Positions 48,972 to 57,982 of a stretch of 64,000 nucleotides of DNA are shown one piece after another. The stretch lies in the NCBI GenBank assembly GCA_937922925.1, contig CALAKU010000024.1, positions 17,296-81,295 on the forward strand, written 5' to 3'. Numbering within the stretch: position 1 is the first letter of the stretch; each line of letters begins with the position of its first letter. A model generated the notes under the pieces. The model made no database searches. It was given only the letters and a program-made list of their open reading frames with translations, and was not told the origin of the DNA. The stretch comes from an uncultured Arenicella sp. (GTDB taxonomy: Bacteria; Pseudomonadota; Gammaproteobacteria; Arenicellales; Arenicellaceae). The translations under genes and the position numbers were made by a program.

Positions 48972-50465
48972 ATGAACTCTCGTTTGCCCTTCTTCTTTTT
49001 GTTATTTGTACTGATAGCCGTTGGCCTTGGCAGCATCTACTATCGATATGCGCAAACCGGAGTGCCGTTAACGCCGGGCCAACGAATAGATGTTTGGCAG
49101 GTTGAGGCGCAAATTGAATTTCAAGGCTTGGGGGAGCCGGTCACGGTTACCCTGAATTTACCGGGCGACTCACAATTTGAACTCTTAGAAGAATTCACCG
49201 CATCACCTGCATATGGCGTCAATATAGCGCGCGATGAACAACAGTCTAAGGTGGTTTGGAGTAAGCGCGAGGTAACTGGGCCGCAAACGCTTTACTACAA
49301 AGGCTCGTATAAGGAGGCGTTGAATCCGACCAGTGACATTGCCCCAGCTTTGGTTAACAACGCGACTCCGACTTTATTGATAGAGCCTTATGCCAGCAGC
49401 GCCAAGGCTGTATTAGCCCAGGCGACAAGCCAATCCGGCAACCAAGAAACTTTGGTTGAGCAAGTTGTGCAATTGATTAATTCAGACAATCAAAATGTCG
49501 CAATGCTGCTCTCACGCTATTCTCGTACTCGCACGTTTACGTTATTGATGGAGCAAGCCAATATTCCCGTTAAGTCAGTGCGTGGCTTGCAACTTGAAGA
49601 CGAGCGTCGTAATCAATCGTTGATCCCGATGGTCAAAGTATATGCCGACAAGGAATGGCGTTTATTAAACTTGAGTCGCGTCGTGCTCGACGAAGAAAAT
49701 CCGCTAATGATTTGGCTTGAGGAACAGCCATTTTTACTTGATGTCGTGGGCGGCGAAGACTCATCGATTCGTTTTGCTATTAGCAAATTCAGAACCAGCG
49801 CCGTGAGCGAGGCCAACAAAGTAGCTCGGCAAAACGCTTGGGGCTTTGGGCTCTATAGTTTGCCAATAGCCGAGCAGAATTTATTTCGCAGCATTTTATT
49901 GTTACCCATTGGTGCCTTGGTGGTCGTATTTTTACGTATTTTGGTTGGAGTACGATGCAGCGGAACGTTTATGCCCATTCTGATTGCTACGGCGTTTATT
50001 CAAACTGAATTACTGAATGGCTTACTAGGGTTCACTTTAGTTGTGGCCGCAGGTTTGGTTATTCGTTCTTATCTGTCCCATCTTAATCTACTGATGGTCT
50101 CGCGTATTTCTGCGGTGGTGATAGTCGTGATCGGCATTATTATTGCCTTTACGGTTTTTGCTTTTCGGATGGGTTTAACCGAAGCTCTAACGATTACGTT
50201 TTTCCCGATGGTCATTATGGCGTGGACTATCGAACGGATGTCGATTCTGTGGGAAGAAGAAGGTGCGCGTGAGGTCTTGGTGCAAGGTATGGGCAGCTTG
50301 TTTATAGCGATCGTCGCTTATCTATTGATGGACAACCAACTTGTGCGTCATTGGGCGTTTAATTTTCTTGGTGTTCATGTCTTGATTATGGCTGCGATCT
50401 TGATGATGGGGCAATACACCGGGTATCGCTTGCTTGAACTTCGCCGCTTTAAGCCTTTAGCTTAA
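48972..50465 (+). CDS. Inactive transglutaminase-like protein fused to seven TM helices
   Basis: Start chosen at MNSRLPFFF; N-terminal TM, periplasmic region, then RCSGTFMPILIATAFIQTELLNGLLGF and multiple TM helices; gene order matches known cluster. Confidence 0.82.
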   Translation: MNSRLPFFFLLFVLIAVGLGSIYYRYAQTGVPLTPGQRIDVWQVEAQIEFQGLGEPVTVTLNLPGDSQFELLEEFTASPAYGVNIARDEQQSKVVWSKREVTGPQTLYYKGSYKEALNPTSDIAPALVNNATPTLLIEPYASSAKAVLAQATSQSGNQETLVEQVVQLINSDNQNVAMLLSRYSRTRTFTLLMEQANIPVKSVRGLQLEDERRNQSLIPMVKVYADKEWRLLNLSRVVLDEENPLMIWLEEQPFLLDVVGGEDSSIRFAISKFRTSAVSEANKVARQNAWGFGLYSLPIAEQNLFRSILLLPIGALVVVFLRILVGVRCSGTFMPILIATAFIQTELLNGLLGFTLVVAAGLVIRSYLSHLNLLMVSRISAVVIVVIGIIIAFTVFAFRMGLTEALTITFFPMVIMAWTIERMSILWEEEGAREVLVQGMGSLFIAIVAYLLMDNQLVRHWAFNFLGVHVLIMAAILMMGQYTGYRLLELRRFKPLA

Positions 50466-50467
50466 AT

Positions 50468-50515
50468 AAGCCCTTAGCCTAGAAACTTACATCAAGCCCT
50501 TAGCCTAGAAACTTA
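50468..50515. repeat. 22-bp perfect direct repeat (period 26) between the 7TM and ATP-grasp genes
   Basis: aagcccttagcctagaaactta at 50468-50489 and 50494-50515; degenerate copy aagcctttagctta overlaps the upstream stop codon. Confidence 0.97.
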
Positions 50516-50525
50516 TAAGCCACTA

Positions 50526-51491
50526 ATGTTAAAGCGCCTCTCTAACAAGCTTGCCAATCCTCGAGTACTAAGAGCGCGCGGCGTTATGGGCATGAATCAG
50601 CGTAACTTGTCGTACATTGCGCGCTACAATGATCGGCGTCTTTACCCCAATGTCGATAACAAACTGCGTACCAAGGAAATTGCCTTAGAAGAGGGCATCT
50701 CGGTGCCAGATCTATTGGGCCAAGTTGTCTATCAACATGATGTTGAGGCGGTGTTCGATTTGCTGCCAGAGAGTGGCCGCTTTTGTATCAAGCCAGCCAG
50801 CGGCAGCGGCGGTAAAGGCATCTTGGTGGTAGTAGATAAATCTCAAGACGGCTTCAAAAAAGCGTCTGGTGCCTATGTTCAAGAGCGAGACATTGTGCGC
50901 CACGTATCGAACATTCTTGCTGGCTTATTCAGTCTTGGTGGCGACGCCGATGTGGCGATGGTCGAGTCCTTGATCGAATTCGACCCAGTCTTCAACGGTT
51001 ATAGCCACGAAGGTGTGCCAGATATTCGGATCATCGTCTTTAAAGGTTATCCAGTGATGGCTATGTTGCGTTTAGCAACTCACGCTAGCGATGGTAAAGC
51101 CAACCTGCATCAAGGAGCTGTGGGCGTGGGTTTGGATATCTGCTCTGGTAAAGCCGTGGCCGCAGTGCAGTTTAATCAACCCATTCACTCGCATCCAGAT
51201 ACGGGTAGAGACTTAAGCCAAATCGCCATCGAAAACTGGCCCTCGTTAATGCATTTAGCGGCGCGTTGTTATGAGGTTTCCGGGCTTGGTTACTTGGGTG
51301 TAGATCTAGTATTGGACAAACAACGAGGCCCGCTGGTTTTGGAACTTAACGCGCGTCCCGGTTTGGCAATACAGATCGCGAATCAGCACGGCATGTTGCC
51401 AAGGCTCAAGCAAATAGAGGCCTTGCAATTGCGTCGCCCTCCCCTTGTCGATCAGCGCATCGAATGGGTTTTAGAGCAGTGGTCTAGCTAG
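50526..51491 (+). CDS. RimK-type alpha-L-glutamate ligase-like ATP-grasp protein
   Basis: GMNQRNLSYIARYNDRRLYPNVDNKLRTKEIALEEGISVP; FCIKPASGSGGKGILVV; LVLELNARPGLAIQIAN. Confidence 0.92.
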   Translation: MLKRLSNKLANPRVLRARGVMGMNQRNLSYIARYNDRRLYPNVDNKLRTKEIALEEGISVPDLLGQVVYQHDVEAVFDLLPESGRFCIKPASGSGGKGILVVVDKSQDGFKKASGAYVQERDIVRHVSNILAGLFSLGGDADVAMVESLIEFDPVFNGYSHEGVPDIRIIVFKGYPVMAMLRLATHASDGKANLHQGAVGVGLDICSGKAVAAVQFNQPIHSHPDTGRDLSQIAIENWPSLMHLAARCYEVSGLGYLGVDLVLDKQRGPLVLELNARPGLAIQIANQHGMLPRLKQIEALQLRRPPLVDQRIEWVLEQWSS

Positions 51492-51497
51492 TCTAGA

Positions 51498-52493
51498 TCA
51501 AGGGTTAAGAACGATATCAGCCATTAGCTTGGCATGTTCGCTCGAGGCGTTTAAGCAAGGAATGTATGCATAGTCTTCGCCGCCCGCTTGTCGAAAAATT
51601 TCTTGGTTTTCACCTTCGATTTCTTCCAGCGTTTCTAGGCAATCAACGCTAAAGCCCGGGCAGATAATATCCACCGATTTAACCCCTTGGGCGGGCAGTG
51701 CTTCTAAGGTTTTATCGCAATAGGGTTGCAACCACTCTTGCGCGCCTAAACGAGATTGAAACACCAGCATCCAATCGTCGTCACTCAAACCAAGATAGTC
51801 AGCGATGGCCAAGGCACTTATCCGGCATTGTTGCTGATAGGGGTCGCCGCGCTCGACATACTTTTTAGGCACACCATGAAACGACATAATTAGCTTTTCT
51901 TTGCGGCCATGTTCTTGCCAATGCGATTTGATTGTCTCCCCAATCGCGCGAACGTATCCCGCTTGTTGATAATAATCGCTTACAAACCGCAGTTCAGGAA
52001 CCCATCGCTGTTTGCGCAAGGTTTTGGCTATGCCATCAAAGGTTGAACCGTTCGTGCTACCGCTGTACTGCGGGTACAAAGGAATCACAACGAGTTTGCG
52101 AATGCCTTGCTCATGTAATTCATGTAGGGCTGATTCAATACTTGGTTTGCCATAACGCATGCCCACAACAACGTGGAAATTCTCACCAAGGTGCGCCTGC
52201 GTTTTTGCTGCTAGTGCTTGAGTATTTAGCAAAAGAGGTGAACCGTCTTCTGTCCAGATCTCGCGGTAGGTCGCGGCGCTTTTATGCGAGCGTACATTAA
52301 CGATGATGCCTTTAACTAACAGAGCCCTGAATAAATGAGGCAGCTCGATTACCCGCGGGTCCATTAAAAATTCTGAGAGATAATTACGCAAACCCGGGCA
52401 GACAGGGCGATCCGGTGTGCCTAAATTCGCGAGGATTACGCCGGTCTTATTAGAGTGGCGTGTGGTGTCTGTGGCATTGCCGTAATATTTCAT
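51498..52493 (-). CDS. hemH: Ferrochelatase
   Basis: GVILANLGTPDRP; LSEFLMDPRVIELP; VVIPLYPQYSGSTNGS; MSFHGVPKKYVERGDPY. Confidence 0.96.
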   Translation of the reverse strand: MKYYGNATDTTRHSNKTGVILANLGTPDRPVCPGLRNYLSEFLMDPRVIELPHLFRALLVKGIIVNVRSHKSAATYREIWTEDGSPLLLNTQALAAKTQAHLGENFHVVVGMRYGKPSIESALHELHEQGIRKLVVIPLYPQYSGSTNGSTFDGIAKTLRKQRWVPELRFVSDYYQQAGYVRAIGETIKSHWQEHGRKEKLIMSFHGVPKKYVERGDPYQQQCRISALAIADYLGLSDDDWMLVFQSRLGAQEWLQPYCDKTLEALPAQGVKSVDIICPGFSVDCLETLEEIEGENQEIFRQAGGEDYAYIPCLNASSEHAKLMADIVLNP

Positions 52494-52774
52494 GCGCGCA
52501 GTGTAGAGATTCGCTTGTTAATCCAGCGTGAGACTCTTGTGGCCAAGTCGGGGTATTGAGATATTAACACCGCTTGCTGGCGCAGTGGTCTGGGATTCAA
52601 TGATTATTGCGAACACGATTTGCTTAGAACTTTTACGAATTAACTTTGCATATGATCTGTGCGTTACATGCTTGTATGGCTATTTGTTGGTCTCGTAAGC
52701 TCAAAATCGTAAGACTTAGGCGCGATTACCGTTCTATTTAAAGGCGACTTTGTGATTTTCAGTTTTGACCTTTT

Positions 52775-53581
52775 ATGCGACTCTACAATTTGGTTCTATT
52801 AACCTTGGCCTTAATATTCTCTACAAGCAGTTTGGCTAATCCTTACATCGATGCTCTACCCGCGTGGCAGAGTACTTTGAATCGCTATGTCGACGACCAA
52901 GGCCGCATCGATTTTAGGTCGCTTGCAGGCGATACCAAAGAACTGGATGAATTCGTGAGTGCAATCGCTCAGATTAGCCCCGACAGCCATCCTGCTATGT
53001 TTCCCACGCACGCCGATAAGCTGAGTTACCAAATCAATAGCTACAATGCTCTGGCAATGCGAGGTGTTATTGACCGCGATATTCCAGCGAACTTTAGTAG
53101 CTTATTAAAGCGCGCTTCTTTCTTTTTATTGCGCAGCGTCGTGATTGGCGGCAAGAAGACAAACCTCTATGATTACGAAAACAAAGTGATTCGCAAAATG
53201 GGCGATGCCCGTATCCACTTTGTCTTAAATTGCATGGTGGTAGATTGCCCGCCACTATTGAAAAAAGTGTTCAAGCCCGAAACCTTAGACTCTGATTTAG
53301 AGCAAGCTACCGTCGACTTTTTTAACAGCGATAAATACGTGCAGGTTAACTCCGATAAACAGCAAGTTTGGTTATCACGCTTACTCAAGTTTTATACTAA
53401 AGACTATGTTGAATCGGGTAAAAAACAAGAGCTAATTTCTTACGTAAATCAATATCGAGATATGCCGCTGGCTGACAATTATAAAGTGAAATTTCTTGAC
53501 TATGACTGGACGATTAACCAACAACCCAAACCATTTACGTCGAAACTCGAGTTGGCATCACCAAGCGATAGCGGAACCTAA
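52775..53581 (+). CDS. DUF547 domain secreted protein
   Basis: Signal peptide; QINSYNALAMRGVID ... DYENKVIRKMGDARIHFVLNCMVVDCPPLLKKVF. Confidence 0.9.
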   Translation: MRLYNLVLLTLALIFSTSSLANPYIDALPAWQSTLNRYVDDQGRIDFRSLAGDTKELDEFVSAIAQISPDSHPAMFPTHADKLSYQINSYNALAMRGVIDRDIPANFSSLLKRASFFLLRSVVIGGKKTNLYDYENKVIRKMGDARIHFVLNCMVVDCPPLLKKVFKPETLDSDLEQATVDFFNSDKYVQVNSDKQQVWLSRLLKFYTKDYVESGKKQELISYVNQYRDMPLADNYKVKFLDYDWTINQQPKPFTSKLELASPSDSGT

Positions 53582-53648
53582 GATAACCGCGTCATTCAAG
53601 ACGGCAGCGGCTAACATAACAGCGGCTAAGAAAACGCTGCCTACTCTC

Positions 53649-53685
53649 TTGTTGTGGAGTTAGAGCATTTGTCGTGGAGTTAGAG
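53649..53685. repeat. 17-bp duplication (period 20) covering the start region of the alpha/beta hydrolase gene
   Basis: ttgttgtggagttagag (53649-53665) and ttgtcgtggagttagag (53669-53685). Confidence 0.92.
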
Positions 53686-54432
53686 AATAAAGGCGCGGTA
53701 GTCGCCTACGATGCTCACCAATGTGGGCCTCATAAAAAGACATCGCCAAGCGTCGTATTTTGCTCTGGTTTCAAGTCGTCTCGCCACGGTAACAAAGCTT
53801 TGGCGTTACACGATTACTGCGCCGAATACGATTTAAACTTCGTGCGCTTCGACTATCGAGCGCATGGAGATTCATCAGGCGAATTTGGTGAGTGTGGCAT
53901 AAATGAATGGCTAGAAGACGTTATTGCTGTAGTCGAGTCGTTGACTAAGGGGCCAGTCATTCTGGTCGGCAGTTCAATGGGCGGTTGGCTTTCTTTGCTT
54001 GCGGCGCTAGCGCTGCCGGAAAGAATCAAAGGGTTGTTGTTAATCGCCTGCGCCGCCGATATGACTCGCTATTATCCGGCGCGCTTGGAAGGCTTGCATG
54101 CCGAAGTTGATACCAAGGGCCGTGCCTTTTACCGAGTCCCGAATAGGTACGATGACGAAAGCGATTATCTTGTTTATCAGCACCTTATCGACAGCGCCCC
54201 GCCGTTTTACCTATTAGATAAACCCATCAACATAGATTGCCCGGTACGCATGCTGCATGGCGCGCAGGATGATGTTGTGCCTTGGTATCGCTCGCAATCT
54301 GTTATGAAAAATTTAACAGGCTCTGACGTTAAGCTGACTGTGCTCAAAGATGGAGACCATCGTTTATCAAAAGAAGGTGAGCAAATGGTTATCGAAACCG
54401 CGTTGTGTGAATTAATTGCTAAGGCCGAATAA
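53674..54432 (+). CDS. Alpha/beta hydrolase
   Basis: GPVILVGSSMGGWLSLLAAL nucleophile elbow; FVRFDYRAHGDSSG; LHGAQDDVVPW; GDHRLS; GTG start. Confidence 0.9.
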   Translation: MELENKGAVVAYDAHQCGPHKKTSPSVVFCSGFKSSRHGNKALALHDYCAEYDLNFVRFDYRAHGDSSGEFGECGINEWLEDVIAVVESLTKGPVILVGSSMGGWLSLLAALALPERIKGLLLIACAADMTRYYPARLEGLHAEVDTKGRAFYRVPNRYDDESDYLVYQHLIDSAPPFYLLDKPINIDCPVRMLHGAQDDVVPWYRSQSVMKNLTGSDVKLTVLKDGDHRLSKEGEQMVIETALCELIAKAE

Positions 54433-54528
54433 AACCCTATTTTTAATCGTAAACGCCTACTCTATCTCAGAGATCTGTGATATCCCTATACGTGTAGTTG
54501 TTAAGGAATAGTATGCGACGGGGGAAAT

Positions 54529-56616
54529 ATGGCAACGATCAAATCGGTAGATGGCACAGCCAAGCAACGAGTTCAGGCTAAGTTACGAATGATTCGTAAC
54601 GGCGGCAGTATCGTTAATTCGGTGCGTGCAAGCCGATGCGCCTCGGTAGCGCAACGCCAACAGAGCTTTAATAGTCAGCAAGGTTCTAAGTCAGAAAGCG
54701 GGGCTTTATCAAAATCGGCATCCGGTGAAACGACTTGGGAATCGGTCGATGCGGGAGCCAACGACATCATCGTTGACGTTTTCATTGAGCTGCAAGACGA
54801 GTTTGTCGATTTGTACCAGAGTCTTTGCTTGCCCAACCCAAACGAGTTGCAAGACGATGCGCGATCCAACCTTGAGTTAAACATAACTCAAGCCGCGGGC
54901 CGCTATCTCACCGCCGAAGTGTCACTCTCTATGCTAGATATGTTGCAGCAGTGTTCGCAAGTTGTATCTATCGAGCTTGGGCAAGAGATCAAAGTGGCTC
55001 CGCCAATCCTAGCGCAGCAAGTCGATTTGAGCGCCCGCCCGCCCTCGCGCCGAATTAAAGATCGATTCAAGCATGATAAAGGTGCCAATGTTCTGATCGG
55101 CATTATTGATATTGGTGGTTTTGATTTCGCGCATCCAGACTTTCTTGATAACGAGGGCGAAACTCGGTTTATTGAAATATGGGATCAAGCAGGAGAAACG
55201 CGCAAGCCTCCAGCGCCCTATAGTTATGGCGCTTTGATTGAGCAAAAGCACATGAGCCGGGCTATTCAAGCCAGCGCAAGTGTGGGCGGCCTGCCAGCGT
55301 ATGAGTTAGAACCGCAAAGTTTGCAGATGCGCGCATCGCATGCAACTCATGTGACGAGTATTGCCGCCGGTGCCAAAGGTATCTGTCCGAAAGCTTTACT
55401 CGCAGGTGTCTCCTTGGCGTTGCCAAGCGATCACAATGACCGGCGCTTGTCGCTGTATGACTCAACCCGTCTGGCACACGCGGTGGATTATTTGTTCGAC
55501 CTAGGCAAGCGCTTGGACAAACCCGTGGTGATCAATATCAGCCTTGGCACAAATGGGCATGCTCATGATGGCACGAGTATTGTGAATCGATGGCTTGAGC
55601 GTGCTTTGGATGTGCCGGGTCGAGCGATCTGTGTGGCGGCCGGTAACGCAGGTCAAGAAGCCCCCACTGGCCCAGACGATTTAGGCTTTATGCTAGGCCG
55701 AATTCACTCTAGTGGACGCATTAGCGCCAGCGGCTTGAGCAGCGACCTAGAATGGGTTGTGGTTGGCGATGGCAGTGGGGATCTATCTGAGAATGAATTA
55801 GAAATTTGGTATGGGCCACAAGACCGCATTGCGATTGAGATTCGGCCGCCAGACAGTTCTAAGTGGATTGGGCCGATCGAACCTGGCGAGTTTCTTGAAA
55901 ATAAATGGTTAAAAAATACCGGGTTTCTAAGTATCTACAATAATCTTTATGCGCCTTCAAATGGTGACAATCACATTGCGATTTTTTTAAGCCCCTTTAT
56001 GAGTGAGACCGCCCCTATTGGTATTAAACGGGGTAAATGGACAGTCCGCTTGCACGGTCGAGATGTACGCGATGGGCGCTTTAATGCCTGGATCGAGCGT
56101 GATGATCCGCGCCGAGTGCGCCGAGCCAAGACTGAATCAGCATGGGCCTACCCCTCGTTTTTCTCGCGCCGAACGGCCGTTGATAATTCAACCGTGAACT
56201 CCTTGGCGGCCGGTCATAAAATCATCTCGGTAGCCAACTATGATGAAGATAAAGAATCCATACACATTACCAGCAGCCAAGGCCCAACCCGAGATGGACG
56301 CAGTAAGCCAGAAATCGCTGCGCCGGGCGCCGAGATATTAGCTGCAAACGGCTTTGCCTCACGGGACAAACCATGGGTAAAGATGACGGGCACCAGCATG
56401 GCTTCGCCCTATGTGACTGGTGTCGTCGCGCTAATGTTAAGCGCCGACCGTCAACTCACGGCGGCGCAAATCTCTGGCATTCTCAAGCGCAACGCCAAAC
56501 CCTTACCAAGCACCAACTACAACTGGCAAAACGATGCTGGTTTCGGTGTGGTGGACGCCGCGAGCAGTGTTCGCGAAGCTTCCGACATTCATACTCTTAA
56601 GGACAAAACAGGATGA
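54529..56616 (+). CDS. S8 family (subtilisin-like) serine peptidase
   Basis: IGIIDIGGFDFAHPDF (Asp), RASHATHVTSIAAG (His), MTGTSMASPYVTGVVALML (Ser). Confidence 0.93.
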   Translation: MATIKSVDGTAKQRVQAKLRMIRNGGSIVNSVRASRCASVAQRQQSFNSQQGSKSESGALSKSASGETTWESVDAGANDIIVDVFIELQDEFVDLYQSLCLPNPNELQDDARSNLELNITQAAGRYLTAEVSLSMLDMLQQCSQVVSIELGQEIKVAPPILAQQVDLSARPPSRRIKDRFKHDKGANVLIGIIDIGGFDFAHPDFLDNEGETRFIEIWDQAGETRKPPAPYSYGALIEQKHMSRAIQASASVGGLPAYELEPQSLQMRASHATHVTSIAAGAKGICPKALLAGVSLALPSDHNDRRLSLYDSTRLAHAVDYLFDLGKRLDKPVVINISLGTNGHAHDGTSIVNRWLERALDVPGRAICVAAGNAGQEAPTGPDDLGFMLGRIHSSGRISASGLSSDLEWVVVGDGSGDLSENELEIWYGPQDRIAIEIRPPDSSKWIGPIEPGEFLENKWLKNTGFLSIYNNLYAPSNGDNHIAIFLSPFMSETAPIGIKRGKWTVRLHGRDVRDGRFNAWIERDDPRRVRRAKTESAWAYPSFFSRRTAVDNSTVNSLAAGHKIISVANYDEDKESIHITSSQGPTRDGRSKPEIAAPGAEILAANGFASRDKPWVKMTGTSMASPYVTGVVALMLSADRQLTAAQISGILKRNAKPLPSTNYNWQNDAGFGVVDAASSVREASDIHTLKDKTG

Positions 56617-57908
56617 AAATAGAAGCATTCCACGTAAAAGATGGCGACTGCCTGCTCCTCAGTACCGACACCTCCAATGTATTGGTTGATGGTGGGCGAG
56701 GCACAGCGTTTAAAGATCATGTCATGCCGCGACTGGCGCAGTTAGAGCAACAGCAATTGGATATCGATCTGCATGTCATATCGCACATTGATGATGATCA
56801 TATCTCCGGCGCACTCGAACTCATCGAATCCCAAATTGCATGGAAAGCATTTGATTTCCAAAGCCAGGATTCAGACTTTATCGGCCCAAGCCCCAAATTA
56901 GCGCGCACACCTGAGATAAAACAAATTTGGCACAATGGTTTTAACGAACTCATCAACGACGACTCAGGTAAGGTTGAAGGTGCGTTAAATTCAGCAACCC
57001 GAACTCTTGGGCTCAATAGCACCTACAATAATTTGTTTGAGTTGTACGAGAATCTAACCAACGGTGTACGCAGCACCATCGAATACAATTACCGTTTGGA
57101 TTTATGCGGTTTCGGTGATCGGCTCAACATTCCCTCCGCGCGCAGCGACAAGCTAATCGTGTTAGCCAATGACACCAGCCCCATCGTAGTAGGGGACATC
57201 AGTATTCGCATCTTGGGGCCAACGGTTGCGATGTTGAACGAGCTGCGAGACTACTGGAATGATTGGCTAGAAAATCACAATTTAGATGTGCCAGCGCTGC
57301 GCCGCGAAGCCGAGCAAGATGCTCAGGATTCCGGTATCAGCCTCGAACAAGCGACCTTAAATTTGTTGTTAAAAGAGGCCAGCAGTTTGGGCGAAGGCGA
57401 AGATGGCATCAGTGAACCCAATTTGGCATCTTTGACAATGCTGCTCGAACATCAAGGTAAGACTGTATTGTTGACTGGCGATGCAGGTAGTCGCGAGTTA
57501 TTAGATGGCCTCGCGCAACACGGTATGTTGGATAGTGGTGCGCTGCATGTGGATGTTTTAAAGGTGCAACATCACGGTGCAGCCGCCAATGTGACCAAGG
57601 AGTTTTGCGAGAAAGTCACTGCCACACATTACATTTTTTGCGGTAACGGTGCTCACACAAATCCCGAGAAAGTTGCGGTCGACGGCCTCATTGAGCATCA
57701 CCTCGCAATGGTACCCGGCGATGCGCCAATGCATCTCTGGTTTACTACACATAGCACAACCAAAGGCATCACCAAAAAGCAAAAAGAATACTTAGAATCC
57801 CTCGAGCAACATCTTGATCAGAGGTGGGCTAACCAAGCAGCGCGCATCGTTCGGCATTATCCTCAAGATGATGGTGTTAGTTTAAGCGTAAAAATTGATT
57901 TAAGTTAG
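56613..57908 (+). CDS. ComEC/Rec2-like MBL-fold metallo-hydrolase
   Basis: VISHIDDDHISGALELI, VLLTGDAGSRELL, VQHHGAAANVTKEF; ATGA overlap with S8 peptidase stop. Confidence 0.88.
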   Translation: MKIEAFHVKDGDCLLLSTDTSNVLVDGGRGTAFKDHVMPRLAQLEQQQLDIDLHVISHIDDDHISGALELIESQIAWKAFDFQSQDSDFIGPSPKLARTPEIKQIWHNGFNELINDDSGKVEGALNSATRTLGLNSTYNNLFELYENLTNGVRSTIEYNYRLDLCGFGDRLNIPSARSDKLIVLANDTSPIVVGDISIRILGPTVAMLNELRDYWNDWLENHNLDVPALRREAEQDAQDSGISLEQATLNLLLKEASSLGEGEDGISEPNLASLTMLLEHQGKTVLLTGDAGSRELLDGLAQHGMLDSGALHVDVLKVQHHGAAANVTKEFCEKVTATHYIFCGNGAHTNPEKVAVDGLIEHHLAMVPGDAPMHLWFTTHSTTKGITKKQKEYLESLEQHLDQRWANQAARIVRHYPQDDGVSLSVKIDLS

Positions 57909-57924
57909 CAATCAAAGACAGGCT

Positions 57925-57953
57925 AAAAGAGCCGCGACTAGAACGGCTCTTTT
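57925..57953. terminator. Bidirectional intrinsic terminator between MBL gene and ahpF
   Basis: aaaagagccg (57925-57934)/cggctctttt (57944-57953). Confidence 0.88.
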
Positions 57954-57982
57954 GCTCCAACGCTCGGAAAACATTAGCTGGC

